Shown here one piece after another: positions 20,265 through 29,683 of a DNA stretch of 64,000 bases. Each line of letters starts with the position of its first letter. Position 1 is the stretch's first letter. Where the stretch lies: positions 70,173 through 134,172 of the forward strand of contig NZ_CALTTY010000003.1 in assembly GCF_943912385.1 (NCBI RefSeq), in the 5' to 3' direction. The notes beneath the pieces were generated by a model, which was given only the letters and a program-made list of their open reading frames with translations, ran no database searches and had not been told where the DNA came from. A program made the translations under genes and the position numbers. This DNA comes from an uncultured Anaerococcus sp. (GTDB lineage: Bacteria; Bacillota; Clostridia; Tissierellales; Peptoniphilaceae).

Positions 20265-21452
20265 TTATTTTGTAGCAGCGTTGTAGATTTCTTCTAGGTA
20301 GCCAACTGTGTTTGTTAAAGTTGCACCTGAAACAGCATCTACTGGTGTGCCATTTTCGTTATTGTCAATTACTTCTTTGATTTCTTCTGGAGTTTTACCA
20401 ACTACGAAGTCTTGGATTGCCTTGAAGTTTTCATCAAGTTTGTTAGTAGCTTCTGCCTTATCATTCATTAGCTTAGAGTATTCTTCGTTGTTTTCAAGTT
20501 TTGATGCAAGTTTCTTTTCTGAGTCAGCGAAGTTTTCGCCAAATTTATTATCAGAGTTTGGAACACCCTTGCCTTCAATGTATTGGTACTCATCGATATT
20601 TGCTGCGATGATTTTACCGTTTTCTAGGACAACAAAAGTATCTGTTATTGCATTTTTAGCACCAGCTGTACCATAGATTTGTTGAACGATTATGTCATCT
20701 ATATTTTCTGCTTCGAAGATTGAAACATTGTCACGGCTTTCAGCAGTTTCAATGATAGCTTCTAGGTAGCTCTTTGTATCAACAAGGGTAGCACCTGTAA
20801 CAGCATCGATTGGTTTACCGTCTTCAGCACCTTCAACAACTTCCTTAAGCTCATCTATTGTTTTACCCATAGCAAATTCTTCTATGGCAACGTAGTTATC
20901 CCAGATTGAAACTGTTGATTCAGCTTTTTCAGTCATCATTTCTGAGTATTTTTCATCGTTCATGACTTTAGAACCAAGGATCTTACCTTCTGCATTACCA
21001 GCCTTAAAGTCTGTATCTTCGTCTTGGTTTGGAAGAGCTTCAAAACCAGCATCTTCGTCGAAGTATTGAATTTCATCGATTGTTGCATCTATAATCTTAT
21101 CTCCATCTGTAACAACAGATACTCTTGCAAATGAACCTTCGCCGTGAGGAGCCTTTAGGCTTCTTCTAAGAACAAGCTTACCTTCTATAGCAGCTGCAAA
21201 GTCTTCGTCAGACATTTCTTCTTTTGCATCTTCTATCTCTTCGCTAGCTTCTTCTTCAGCTTCATCCTTAGCTTCTTCTACCTTATCTTCAGCTTCGTTA
21301 GCTTTTTCGTCTACAGATGTCTTAGCATCTTCAGCTGACTCTTCTACTTGAGTCTTAGCGTCATCTACTTTTTGTTCTGCTTCGTTGCCGCAAGCTGTGA
21401 TTCCAAGTGATAGGGCCACAACTAGGGCTGTCAACTTATATTTATTTTTCAT
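20265..21452 (-). CDS. Lipoprotein with two FMN-binding-type repeats (PplA-like)
   Basis: 395-residue lipoprotein: signal peptide with Cys21 (GITA-C), an acidic, helical Glu/Ala-rich tether (about 22-85), then two homologous repeats of about 140 residues. Each repeat has DGKII/NGKII, a DEYQY/DEIQY strand, a helix pair with K..M-DKAEAT/TEKAEST and ends with DAVTGATL (repeat 1) or DAVSGATL (repeat 2). The D-x-x-S/T-G-A-T sequence is the motif on which ApbE covalently places FMN in RnfG/NqrC and in the two-site lipoprotein PplA of Listeria extracellular electron transfer. I infer a surface flavoprotein. No apbE or ndh2 is nearby in the window. Confidence 0.75.
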   Translation of the reverse strand: MKNKYKLTALVVALSLGITACGNEAEQKVDDAKTQVEESAEDAKTSVDEKANEAEDKVEEAKDEAEEEASEEIEDAKEEMSDEDFAAAIEGKLVLRRSLKAPHGEGSFARVSVVTDGDKIIDATIDEIQYFDEDAGFEALPNQDEDTDFKAGNAEGKILGSKVMNDEKYSEMMTEKAESTVSIWDNYVAIEEFAMGKTIDELKEVVEGAEDGKPIDAVTGATLVDTKSYLEAIIETAESRDNVSIFEAENIDDIIVQQIYGTAGAKNAITDTFVVLENGKIIAANIDEYQYIEGKGVPNSDNKFGENFADSEKKLASKLENNEEYSKLMNDKAEATNKLDENFKAIQDFVVGKTPEEIKEVIDNNENGTPVDAVSGATLTNTVGYLEEIYNAATK

Positions 21453-21507
21453 AAAATCTTTCCTCCTAGTAAATTATTCTGTTTGAATAAAAAACAATTA
21501 CTTTTAA

Positions 21508-21536
21508 AGTATACTAATTTGCTAGGAATATTGCAA
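21508..21536 (-). promoter_or_regulatory. Promoter of the two-repeat lipoprotein
   Basis: Minus-strand TTGCAA, 17-base spacer, TATACT. Confidence 0.55.
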
Positions 21537-21693
21537 TTATTTGTCAATATATATAATAAAAATGAATATATATAAAATATTTATAAAACGTTTATATATA
21601 GATAATTTTCCCATATAAAATCATAGACTATAGTCAAAAAACCAAAACTTGTGACTAGTTTTTTCTTATGGGTAAAATATAAGTAGGAATTTA

Positions 21694-22488
21694 GAGGTAA
21701 AAGATGAGGTCAGGATTGATACCAGGGGTCCTGTTGAGACCTTCGCTGAAATTAAAAAAATTTTGCCAAATATAAGACAGAGATTGAATCAATTGCTATT
21801 GGTTCTTTTGGACCTATTGAGGTAAATCCAGATTCAAATGATTATGGAAAGATTTTAAATACTCCTAAAGAGGGATGGAAAGAATTCAATATTGTAGAAT
21901 GTTTTAGAGAAGAATTTCCTCTACCTATTTTTGTAACTACCGATGTAAATGCATCAGCCTATGGTGAGTATAGGCTTGGATGTGTAAGGGTAAAAAGAGC
22001 CTTGCTTATTTCACAGTAGGGACAGGTATAGGAGCTGGGGAAGTCCAAGATGACGTTTTTATCGGAGGTAGAAGCCATCCAGAGATGGGACATATGATTA
22101 TTAAAAAAGATCCTAGAGACTTCTATGAGGGAGGTTGTGCTGCCATAAAGCTTGCCTAGAAGGGATGGCCTCTGGTCCGAATATTGAAAAAAGAGTAGGT
22201 CTTAAGGTTGAAGATATGGACATAAATGACCAATATTGGGAAATTGAAGCATCCTACCTGGCCCAAGCAGCCTACAATACCAGTCTGATGTTTAGCCCAG
22301 ATGTAATTGTCTTTGGAGGAGGCGTTATGCAGGTAGAAGGCTTAATTATCAAAGTGAGAGAAAAATTTAAAGAGCTTATCAATGGCTATGTAGACCTACC
22401 TGATCTTGATGATTATATAGTCAGTCCTAAATATGATGGCAAGTCTGCAACCCTTGGCCTTTTAATCCTAGCCCAAGAAATACTATAA
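21694..22488 (+). pseudogene. ROK-family sugar kinase (fructokinase-like), decayed
   Basis: Successive frames encode recognisable parts of a ROK fructokinase: an N-terminal segment ending in IESIAIGSFGPIEV (reading from about 21775), VTTDVNASAYGEYRLGC, then (after a shift near 21990) YFTVGTGIGAG and GGRSHPEMGHM, and after another shift at about 22135 the zinc segment CCHKACLEGMASGP and the C-terminal helices to the stop at 22488. At least three frame changes are needed, and the N-terminal phosphate-binding loop is missing. A terminator follows. It cannot make a working kinase as written; several shifts make sequencing error an unlikely full explanation. Confidence 0.85.
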
Positions 22489-22494
22489 AAAAAT

Positions 22495-22518
22495 CGGCCC
22501 CGTAAAGGGGCCTTCTCT
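22495..22518 (+). terminator. Terminator after ROK pseudogene
   Basis: GGCCCC GTAAA GGGGCC hairpin followed by TTCTCT; preserved although the gene is broken. Confidence 0.7.
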
Positions 22519-22600
22519 AATGGCAAGATCATAGCAAAAGAATGAAATAAACATCTTATATTACTAAAAGGAAGGAAGGTCTTGCCTATAATCTATAACC

Positions 22601-22780
22601 TTAGCCATTCTTAGCCTTATCTAAAAAGCTTCCAAGGAAAAATCCAAGAGCTATGCTGGCTAGGAAGACTAAAATCATATTCTCTTTTATAACCAGGCTA
22701 GAATAAGCACCAATGGCCAGTCCAATCTGGGTGAAAAGTGTCTTGTAAGATTTAAAAACGTTTTCTTTATAGTTAAACAT
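22601..22780 (-). CDS. Small membrane protein, unknown function
   Basis: 59 residues starting at ATG 22780, with AAAGGA seven bases upstream (a GTG five codons earlier is less likely). A basic N-terminus (NYKENVFKSYK) is followed by two hydrophobic segments, the second rich in small residues (ASIALGFFLGSFLDK), ending in a short Lys tail. No family recognised; the pattern suits a small inner-membrane protein. Confidence 0.55.
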   Translation of the reverse strand: MFNYKENVFKSYKTLFTQIGLAIGAYSSLVIKENMILVFLASIALGFFLGSFLDKAKNG

Positions 22781-23138
22781 GTTAAATCCTTTCACTTAAC
22801 TAGGCAATAAACTCATTACTTATTTACCTAGATAACCTATTGATACTTATATTTTACCATACTTATAATACTTTAACAAGATAATAAATTTTATTCAAAC
22901 CTATAATAGGCTTTGAAATTAAAATAAGTAACTTTAGAAATAGAAAATTTTACCTATAATTAAATTTTAAATACTCATACTAAGGTCTCAAAAACTTAAG
23001 GTTTAATCTAGATAATATATTGGTTAAGCAAATAATATTAGAGGGATAAGCATTTAATTAGAAAATGAGAAATTAGAAAAAGTCACTTCAGTTATAAGAT
23101 CCGATAATTCTGGATATATAAATATAAAGAACAAAACC
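22781..23138. other. AT-rich intergenic, nothing recognised
   Basis: About 360 bases of very AT-rich sequence between two minus-strand genes. It should contain the promoter of the small membrane protein; no gene, repeat or RNA was identified. Confidence 0.4.
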
Positions 23139-23160
23139 CGGAAGTTGATTAACTTCCGAG
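23138..23160 (-). terminator. Terminator of acidic lipoprotein gene
   Basis: CGGAAGTT / AACTTCCG perfect stem, followed on the minus strand by GGTTTTGTT. Confidence 0.65.
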
Positions 23161-23174
23161 CTAGTCTTTTTAAA

Positions 23175-23879
23175 TTAAGATGATATTGTTACAGATTTTG
23201 CAACACCGTTTTCAACAATTACTATGAGGGCAAGCCCTGTATCCTTGCATTCTTCTAGGTAGGATAAAAAGTCTTCCCTAGTAAATTTCTCAGGCTCAGC
23301 CATACCGCCAGCTGCTTGAAGCTCAGTATTTTCATCAATTACGAAGGAATTATCTACTTGGTTTGAGATTTCTTCGTAGTCTTCGTAGTCTTCTGGGTCC
23401 CTATGATAATCAAAGGAGCCTGAAACTATGAACTTATTATCATCAATCTTATAATCATAGGCTGACGCTGTTATATAATCTTCGGCCTCTCCCTTAAACT
23501 CAGCTATCATGGTTGTGACATACTTACCATCCCTTTCTTGGAGGTTTTTGTCATCTTCATTTTTCTCTTTAATCTCAGGGGCTTTTTTATTTTCTTCTTT
23601 TTTAGCCACTTCAATTGTTTCCTTTTTAGTGTTTTCTTCGTTGCTTTCCTTCTTGTCTTCTTCCTTATTTTGTTCTTCTTCTGTATCTTTTAACTTAGCC
23701 TTGTCTATATTATCTTCGGCCGGTTTGTTGTCTGTATGCTCATCCTCTGTTTTAATTTTCTCTTCGATTTGACTTTCTTCTTGGATATTATCTGCTACAG
23801 CCCCACCATTACTCTCGCAAGCTACGAGACTTAGGGCCATAAGTGATAATACTATTGGTTTATATAATTTATTTTTCAT
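23175..23879 (-). CDS. Lipoprotein with long charged linker, unknown function
   Basis: 234-residue lipoprotein: Lys-rich signal peptide and lipobox LVA-C (Cys21 from ATG 23879). There follows a highly charged, low-complexity Glu/Lys/Asp/Asn linker of about 100 residues that would span the wall, then a small globular C-terminal domain of about 105 residues (TTMIAEFKGEAEDYITASAY onward). The start is chosen for GAGAGGTG upstream; the frame extends 12 codons further. I recognise no family for the C-terminal domain. Confidence 0.75.
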   Translation of the reverse strand: MKNKLYKPIVLSLMALSLVACESNGGAVADNIQEESQIEEKIKTEDEHTDNKPAEDNIDKAKLKDTEEEQNKEEDKKESNEENTKKETIEVAKKEENKKAPEIKEKNEDDKNLQERDGKYVTTMIAEFKGEAEDYITASAYDYKIDDNKFIVSGSFDYHRDPEDYEDYEEISNQVDNSFVIDENTELQAAGGMAEPEKFTREDFLSYLEECKDTGLALIVIVENGVAKSVTISS

Positions 23880-24181
23880 ATTACACCTCTCATTCATTTT
23901 ATACCCTTTTGCCAATAATACAAACTTAATAATTTTGTAAGGATGGTGGAGATAAAATAATATTATACAAATGAAGTTTATGCTTATAATAGGGAAAATT
24001 GGTTATAAATAATATAAGGCGGGGATTGTTTTTTTAAGAGTATATCGAAATAAAATATATAAAAAAAGTTTATCGAACTTTCCTAAAATTCTAAAAAATT
24101 AACAATTAACTTTTAGGTATTTTGTAAAAAAAGGTCGTTTAGCCAAACAAATTTATAATATATTTGTTATTAGAAATATTC
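23880..24181. other. Divergent intergenic region upstream of acyl-CoA dehydrogenase fusion
   Basis: About 300 AT-rich bases carrying promoters for the lipoprotein (minus) and the redox operon (plus). Short repeats such as TATCGAA (24043 and 24073) and ATTAACAATTAAC (about 24097-24112) are visible, but no operator could be assigned. Confidence 0.35.
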
Positions 24182-24210
24182 TTGACAAAACGTTTTCTTA
24201 GGGCTAAAAT
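24182..24210 (+). promoter_or_regulatory. Strong promoter of the redox operon
   Basis: TTGACA, 17-base spacer, TAAAAT. The spacer contains AAACGTTTTC, a possible operator. The start codon at 24245 follows TAAGGAGGATT. Confidence 0.75.
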
Positions 24211-24244
24211 ACTAGTATAAGGATAATAATGTAAGGAGGATTAT

Positions 24245-26173
24245 ATGCTTTTTAAAACAACAGAACAACACGAAGAGCTTAGAAAAAAAGTAAGAGCTTT
24301 TGCAGAAGATAAGGTGAAACCTATTGCCTTCGACCTTGATCAAAACAATGAGTACCCTGAAGATATAGTAAAAGAAATGGGAGAACTCGGATTTTTAGGT
24401 ATTCCATATCCTAAAGAATACGGCGGTCAAGGACTCGATGTTATTTCTTATGCAATTACAGTAGAGGAACTATCAAGAGTAGACGGCGGTGTAGGTGTAA
24501 TTTGCTCTGCACATACATCCCTAGGCGCTTGGCCAATCTATGGATTCGGAACAGAAGAACAAAAACAAAAATACTTAACTCCACTTGCCAAGGGTGAAAA
24601 AATAGGGGCCTTTGGTCTTACAGAAGAAAACGCAGGTTCAGATGCTGGTGGTACAGAAACAACAGCAGTTCTTGATGGCGATCACTATATACTTAACGGT
24701 AAGAAAATATTTATCACAAATGCACCAAAAGCTGACATATATGTAGTATTTGCAGTTACTACACCAGGTATTGGAACTCATGGTATTTCTGCCTTTATAG
24801 TAGAGAAAGAATTTGAAGGATTTACTTTCTCAGACCACTATGACAAGCTTGGTATCAGATCATCTTCTACAGCAGAATTACACTTTGATAATGTAAAAGT
24901 TCCAAAAGAAAATCTACTTGGTAAGGAAGGCCAAGGATTTAAGATAGCAATGGCTACCCTTGACGGTGGTAGGATTGGTATAGCATCTCAAGCTCTTGGT
25001 ATCGGCCAAGGAGCATATGAATCCGCCCTTGCTTATGCAAAAGAACGTGAACAATTTGGTATGCCAATAGCCCACCTACAAAGAAATACTTTCAAGCTAG
25101 CTGATATGGCAACCTACCTCCACGGCGCAAGACTTATGATCTATAACGCTGCAGAGCTTAAGGAAAATGGCGAAAGATACTCAGCAGAAGCTGCTATGGC
25201 AAAACAAGTCGCATCAGACCTTGCCATGAAGATAACAACAGAAGCTGTCCAACTATATGGTGGATCAGGCTTTATCAAGGGTGTTGACGTAGAAAGATTC
25301 TTCAGAGACGCAAAAATCACTCAAATCTACGAAGGTACTAACGAAATCATGAGAGTAGTAGTTGGCGCAAACACTGTAGGTCGTGCTCCAAAAATGACAA
25401 GAGCAGGTGGTGGCGGAAAGAAAGCAGGCCCAATCGCAGGCGTACGTAAGGGTGAAATATACGAAGGAAATCCAGAAGAAGCAGTTAAAAATCTTGTAGC
25501 AGCCCTTAAAAAAGACGGCTATGACTTTACTATAGGAATAGACCCAATGACACCAATTGGAGAAGCCCAAAGAGTTGTAGTAGCAGGACGTGGTATAGGC
25601 GATATAGAAAATATGAAACTCATTGAAGATCTTGCCTACCAAGCAGGTGCAGCTATTTCATCTTCTAGACCAGTAGCAGAAACACTTAAATACGTTCCAC
25701 TAGAAAGATACATCGGTATGAGTGGTCAAACCTTCAGAGGTAACCTCTACATCGGTGTAGGTGTATCAGGCGCTGGCCAACACTTAAAGGGAATGAAAGA
25801 TGCTTCAACAATAGTAGCAATCAACTCCAGCAAAAATGCTCCAATCTTTAACAACTGTGATTATGGTATAGTAGGGGATGCTTTAGAAATTCTTCCACTA
25901 TTAATCAAGGAACTTGACAATGGTGAAGAAAAGAAACCAGCACCACCACAACCAAAGATTAAAAGAAGTAAACCAAGAAAAATGGCTCCAAAAGAAGATG
26001 TGTATGTAGACTTAGGTTCAGGCTATGAATATGACCCTGAAGTGGGAGATGAAAGTCAAGGAATAGAACCAGGTACTCCATTTGACAAACTTCCTGACAG
26101 CTGGGTATCACCTGTTTCTGGAGAAGCCAAAGAAGAATTCATCAAAATGGAATTCCCAGAAGATAGAAAGTAG
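24245..26173 (+). CDS. Acyl-CoA dehydrogenase / EtfA C-domain / cysteine-less rubredoxin-like fusion
   Basis: 642-residue fusion. Residues 1-380 are a complete acyl-CoA dehydrogenase ([17 protein letters not shown], catalytic Glu region YEGTNEIMR), of the butyryl-CoA type by similarity. About 410-560 match the FAD-binding C-domain of electron-transfer flavoprotein alpha ([55 protein letters not shown]). After a Pro/Lys linker, 586-635 align with rubredoxin ([23 protein letters not shown]), but the four iron-binding Cys are Asp589, Ser592, Ser622 and Ser625. The flavodiiron gene follows after 12 bases, suggesting electrons from acyl-CoA oxidation pass toward O2 or H2O2 defence. The rubredoxin part cannot bind iron as in the family; perhaps it now only docks partners. 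Confidence 0.9.
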   Translation: MLFKTTEQHEELRKKVRAFAEDKVKPIAFDLDQNNEYPEDIVKEMGELGFLGIPYPKEYGGQGLDVISYAITVEELSRVDGGVGVICSAHTSLGAWPIYGFGTEEQKQKYLTPLAKGEKIGAFGLTEENAGSDAGGTETTAVLDGDHYILNGKKIFITNAPKADIYVVFAVTTPGIGTHGISAFIVEKEFEGFTFSDHYDKLGIRSSSTAELHFDNVKVPKENLLGKEGQGFKIAMATLDGGRIGIASQALGIGQGAYESALAYAKEREQFGMPIAHLQRNTFKLADMATYLHGARLMIYNAAELKENGERYSAEAAMAKQVASDLAMKITTEAVQLYGGSGFIKGVDVERFFRDAKITQIYEGTNEIMRVVVGANTVGRAPKMTRAGGGGKKAGPIAGVRKGEIYEGNPEEAVKNLVAALKKDGYDFTIGIDPMTPIGEAQRVVVAGRGIGDIENMKLIEDLAYQAGAAISSSRPVAETLKYVPLERYIGMSGQTFRGNLYIGVGVSGAGQHLKGMKDASTIVAINSSKNAPIFNNCDYGIVGDALEILPLLIKELDNGEEKKPAPPQPKIKRSKPRKMAPKEDVYVDLGSGYEYDPEVGDESQGIEPGTPFDKLPDSWVSPVSGEAKEEFIKMEFPEDRK

Positions 26174-26185
26174 TAGGAGGTAATA

Positions 26186-27439
26186 ATGTATACAGTTAGA
26201 AAAGTAACGGACGATTTATATTATGTAGGTGGAGACGACAGAAGGTTAGCCTTATTTGAAAATATATTCCCAATCCCAGAAGGCGTATCCTACAACTCCT
26301 ACCTATTAATGGATGAAAAAACAGTCCTAGTAGACTCAATTGACTGGGCAGTCACAAGAGAATATATGGTAAATATCTCAAGAGTCCTAGACGGAAGAGA
26401 CCTTGACTATATGATAGTCCACCACATGGAACCAGACCACTGCTCAGCAATCGAACTAATGCTACAAAGATATCCAAACATGAAAGTAATTACTTCTGAA
26501 AAAGGAGTAATGTTCATGAGACAATTCGGCTACCACGTAGACGATAGGTATATCGAGGTAAAAGAAGGTGATACAGTAAGCTTTGGTAAACACGAATTTA
26601 CCTTCGTGGAAGCACCAATGGTACACTGGCCAGAAGTATTAATGAGCTATGACTCCTACGATAAGGTCCTATTTTCAGCAGACGCATTCGGATCATTTAT
26701 CGCAAACAACGGTAGACTATTCGCAGACGAAGTAGACTGGGACAGAGATTACCTAGACGAAGGACGTAGGTACTACACAAACATCGTAGGTAAGTATGGT
26801 ACATTCGTACAAAAAGCCCTAGAAAAAGCAGGTGGCCTTGACCTTAAATACATCTGCCCACTCCACGGACTTGTATGGAGAGAAAACTTCGACTATATTA
26901 TCGATAAATACGTTCACTGGGCAAGCTATGAACCAGAAGATGAAGGTGTCCTAATAGTCTATGCATCAATGTATGGAAACACCGAATATGCAGCCCAAGC
27001 ACTTGCAAGCAAACTCTGTGAAAGAGGAATGACAAATATCTCATTAAGAGACGTATCAAACACCCACGTGTCAACCCTAATCTCAGAAAGCTTCAAATAC
27101 TCAAACATAGTCCTAGCATCTGTAACCTATAACCTAGGTATTTATCCAGTAATGAAAAACTACCTAGAAGACATGAAAGCTCTAAACCTACAAAACAGAG
27201 CTGTATCAATCATAGGAAACGGAACCTGGGCGCCAACAGCAGCAGAAAAAATGGAACAATTCCTAGATGAAGAAATGAGACTAATGGACGTCCTACCAGA
27301 AAGTCTAGACATGACCTCTTCACTAAAATCTTCAAAAGAACCAGACATGGACGCAATAGTAGATGGTATCTTTGATTCAATGAAGAAAAGAAAAGAAGAA
27401 AAAGAAAAAGCTGCTTCACAAAGGAAGGGCAAAAAATAA
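26186..27439 (+). CDS. Flavodiiron protein (FprA-type A-type flavoprotein)
   Basis: Reduces O2 (or NO) to water using a di-iron centre and FMN; cytoplasmic. 417 residues: metallo-beta-lactamase-like domain with the ligand set H80-x-E82-x-D84-H85, later His in APMVHWPE, Asp in SADAFG and His in CPLHGLVW. A flavodoxin domain follows from about residue 255 (VYASMYGNTEYAA), and the protein ends in a Lys/Glu tail. It is the second gene after the dehydrogenase fusion and shares its promoter. In this family electrons usually arrive by rubredoxin, which makes the neighbouring dead rubredoxin domain notable. Confidence 0.94.
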   Translation: MYTVRKVTDDLYYVGGDDRRLALFENIFPIPEGVSYNSYLLMDEKTVLVDSIDWAVTREYMVNISRVLDGRDLDYMIVHHMEPDHCSAIELMLQRYPNMKVITSEKGVMFMRQFGYHVDDRYIEVKEGDTVSFGKHEFTFVEAPMVHWPEVLMSYDSYDKVLFSADAFGSFIANNGRLFADEVDWDRDYLDEGRRYYTNIVGKYGTFVQKALEKAGGLDLKYICPLHGLVWRENFDYIIDKYVHWASYEPEDEGVLIVYASMYGNTEYAAQALASKLCERGMTNISLRDVSNTHVSTLISESFKYSNIVLASVTYNLGIYPVMKNYLEDMKALNLQNRAVSIIGNGTWAPTAAEKMEQFLDEEMRLMDVLPESLDMTSSLKSSKEPDMDAIVDGIFDSMKKRKEEKEKAASQRKGKK

Positions 27440-27449
27440 GAAAAATCAA

Positions 27450-27475
27450 AAGAGCGAGGAAACTCGCTCTTTTTT
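27450..27475 (+). terminator. Terminator of the redox operon
   Basis: AGAGCGAG GAAA CTCGCTCT hairpin with a six-T tail. Confidence 0.9.
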
Positions 27476-27557
27476 ACAAAACTTTGTCTTAAAATAAATT
27501 ACATAGGAAAAATAATAGCGATAATATTCTTATAAAAAAAGCAGTAAAGGAGTTTAA

Positions 27558-28280
27558 ATGAAATTTTTCTTAGATACAGCAAACGTAGACCAAATCAAAA
27601 GAATCAACCACCTAGGCCTCTGTGATGGAGTTACAACAAACCCATCCTTAATAAACAAAGAAGGCAGGGATTTTAAGGAAGTAGTCACAGAAATCGCATC
27701 TTTTGTTGACGGACCAATCTCAGCAGAAGTCACAAACTATGACTATGAAGGCATGGTAAAAGAAGCAAGAGAAATTGCAAAATGGGCAGGCAACATAGTA
27801 GTCAAAATCCCAATGACAGAAGACGGCCTAAAAGCAGTAAACACCCTCTCAAAAGAAGGAATCAAAACAAACTGCACCCTAATATTCTCAGTAAGCCAAG
27901 GACTCATGGCAGCAAAAGCTGGGGCAACCTATATCTCTCCATTTATCGGAAGAATCGACGATATGGGCGAAGATGGCATGAGACTAATCTATGACCTAAA
28001 AACAGTCCTAGACAACTACGGCCTAGAAAGTGAAATAATCGCAGCCTCAATTAGAACAAACAAACACCTAGAAGAAGCAGCCATAGCAGGCGCCCACATA
28101 GCCACAATCCCAGGCACTTTATTTGAAAAAATGTGGACCCATCCATTAACTACACAGGGAATCGAAAACTTCAAAAAAGATTGGGATAGCTTTATAGAAA
28201 AAAGTAAGAAAATAAAAAGAAAAAATAGTAAAATTTCAACCCTTACTTGTATTAGTTTTAAAATTAGATTTCAAAGCTAA
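27558..28280 (+). CDS. Transaldolase / fructose-6-phosphate aldolase family
   Basis: Small (TalC/FSA-type) class I aldolase of the pentose phosphate pathway, TIM barrel. Conserved [11 protein letters not shown] near residue 25, Schiff-base Lys83 in [14 protein letters not shown], and the [18 protein letters not shown] end. The core is about 215 residues; a basic C-terminal tail of about 24 residues (KKIKRKN onward) is extra and could come from loss of an earlier stop. AAAGGAG precedes the ATG. Transcribed alone. Confidence 0.9.
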   Translation: MKFFLDTANVDQIKRINHLGLCDGVTTNPSLINKEGRDFKEVVTEIASFVDGPISAEVTNYDYEGMVKEAREIAKWAGNIVVKIPMTEDGLKAVNTLSKEGIKTNCTLIFSVSQGLMAAKAGATYISPFIGRIDDMGEDGMRLIYDLKTVLDNYGLESEIIAASIRTNKHLEEAAIAGAHIATIPGTLFEKMWTHPLTTQGIENFKKDWDSFIEKSKKIKRKNSKISTLTCISFKIRFQS

Positions 28281-28293
28281 TAAATAGTAAAAG

Positions 28294-28330
28294 AAAATGA
28301 CCTTCGCTTTTGAGCTGGAGGTCATTTTTC
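28294..28330. terminator. Bidirectional terminator, transaldolase / FmdE operon
   Basis: AAAATGACCT / AGGTCATTTT stem with T-rich tails on both strands between convergent genes. Confidence 0.75.
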
Positions 28331-28371
28331 TGTTTTTAATATTTTGATTTTAAATTTTTCTCGCAAAACGA

Positions 28372-28917
28372 TCAAACGTTGAATCTTGAGTAGTGGTCGA
28401 AGCAGTCGATGCAGACTTTTTTGCCATTTTCTATTCTTATGAATGTTGAGGCGGTGCTTTCGCCGCAATCTTCACAAATATAAGATTCAAAAATTCTTGC
28501 TTGTTCAGGGATTTCGATTGTTGTTTCTTTTACATCAAATAAGTCTTTGTAGTCTTTTTCTTGGAAATATTTTAGAGATTCTTCCCTGGTCATGTTCTTA
28601 TCTCTTGGCTTTAAGACTAGCCTTATAGACTTGTTTGTTTTTCTATTATAGAATGAAAAAGCTTGCTTACCTGTCATATGAAAGAGCAGATTGCCCTTGC
28701 CTACGCTTGTTCCTAGAATTACTTGGATGGCATCCACTCCGCAAGCGTCATTTTCTGTAATTGTGACTACTTCTTCATCTTCAGAAAAAGAAAGGTCTAA
28801 TAGTTCTATAGCATAAAGGGCTGCCTTATAGCCTATTGTAAGGCCTCCGCACACATGACCGTGGAATTCTGCGCATTTTTCCCACAGTTTGTCATAGTCT
28901 AAATTTTCTAAAGTCAT
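28372..28917 (-). CDS. FmdE-family protein (Mo/W formylmethanofuran dehydrogenase E type)
   Basis: 181 residues. The N-terminal FwdE/FmdE fold carries the conserved FHGHVCGGL (about residues 18-26) and ENDACGVDAIQVILG. The C-terminus ends in a small zinc-ribbon-like part with CEDC and CIDC. In bacteria such proteins stand next to metal or cofactor importers and are thought to bind a metal or molybdopterin-related ligand; the function is not established. It is the last gene of an operon with a FecCD/BtuCD-type importer, 9 bases after the ATPase gene, which suggests a role in handling the imported substrate. Confidence 0.85.
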   Translation of the reverse strand: MTLENLDYDKLWEKCAEFHGHVCGGLTIGYKAALYAIELLDLSFSEDEEVVTITENDACGVDAIQVILGTSVGKGNLLFHMTGKQAFSFYNRKTNKSIRLVLKPRDKNMTREESLKYFQEKDYKDLFDVKETTIEIPEQARIFESYICEDCGESTASTFIRIENGKKVCIDCFDHYSRFNV

Positions 28918-28926
28918 TTTATCTCC

Positions 28927-29682
28927 TTAATCTACAAGCATTATTTTTTGATCCTGAATTTCATGTATGCTTGATTTTACATCATAAACATCGTATATCA
29001 TTTGGCCATTTATATCTTCTACATTTCCCGAAAAATAAACTTGGGAATCTTTCAAAAATAGGACTTTGTTGCAATATTTTATAGCTAAATTTATATCATG
29101 GATTACGACGATGCCGATAATGTTTTTTTCTTTTATTAGGTCTTTTACAAGGTTTAAAACTAGATATTGGTTTTTAATATCCAAACTACTAGTAGGCTCA
29201 TCCAAGAGCAAAAGCTCTGGACTTTGGGCTAGGGCTCTTGCTAGCACAACCTTTTGGCATTCGCCTCCGCTTATATTCGATATAAAGTTAGAATGCATAT
29301 CTTTATCGATACCAATTCTTTCCATGGCGTCTTCAACAATCCTGTCGTCTTCTTCGGTAAATTTCCACTTCATATGGGGTTTTCTGCCTAGCATTACCAT
29401 ATCTCTCACACTTATATCCAGGCTCGGTATATTTTGTCCGACTAAGGCAACTTTTTTAGCAATTTCAAAAGTTTTCATTTTTATAAGGTCTTGGCTGTTT
29501 AAAATTACAGATCCCTTGTCAACCTTAAGAATTTTATTTAAGCATTTAAGGAGGGTACTCTTTCCTGCTCCATTATTTCCCAAAATTGCTAAAAAATCGC
29601 CATTATCTATATTAAAAGATATGTTATTTAATATTTCCTTATTGTTTTTGTATGCAAAACTTAGGTTCTTTACTTCGAGCAT
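28927..29682 (-). CDS. ABC importer ATPase (FepC/BtuD type)
   Basis: ATP-binding subunit of a metal-chelate/vitamin importer, 251 residues. Walker A GNNGAGKST at about residues 35-43, signature SGGECQ, Walker B LLLLDEP, switch His in VVIHDIN. Its start is one base before the end of the permease gene, so the two are translationally coupled. The C-terminal section (KSSIHEIQ) is short. Transcribed with the binding protein and permease upstream and FmdE downstream. Confidence 0.92.
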   Translation of the reverse strand: MLEVKNLSFAYKNNKEILNNISFNIDNGDFLAILGNNGAGKSTLLKCLNKILKVDKGSVILNSQDLIKMKTFEIAKKVALVGQNIPSLDISVRDMVMLGRKPHMKWKFTEEDDRIVEDAMERIGIDKDMHSNFISNISGGECQKVVLARALAQSPELLLLDEPTSSLDIKNQYLVLNLVKDLIKEKNIIGIVVIHDINLAIKYCNKVLFLKDSQVYFSGNVEDINGQMIYDVYDVKSSIHEIQDQKIMLVD

Positions 29683-29683
29683 A

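Noticed and set aside
24097..24112. Rex-like site ATTAACAATTAAC upstream of the redox operon
   Set aside because: Lacks the full TTGTTAA..TTAACAA symmetry and lies in very AT-rich DNA.
25265..25642. 125-codon minus-strand frame inside the dehydrogenase fusion
   Set aside because: Antisense of a well-conserved region; no ribosome site or family match.
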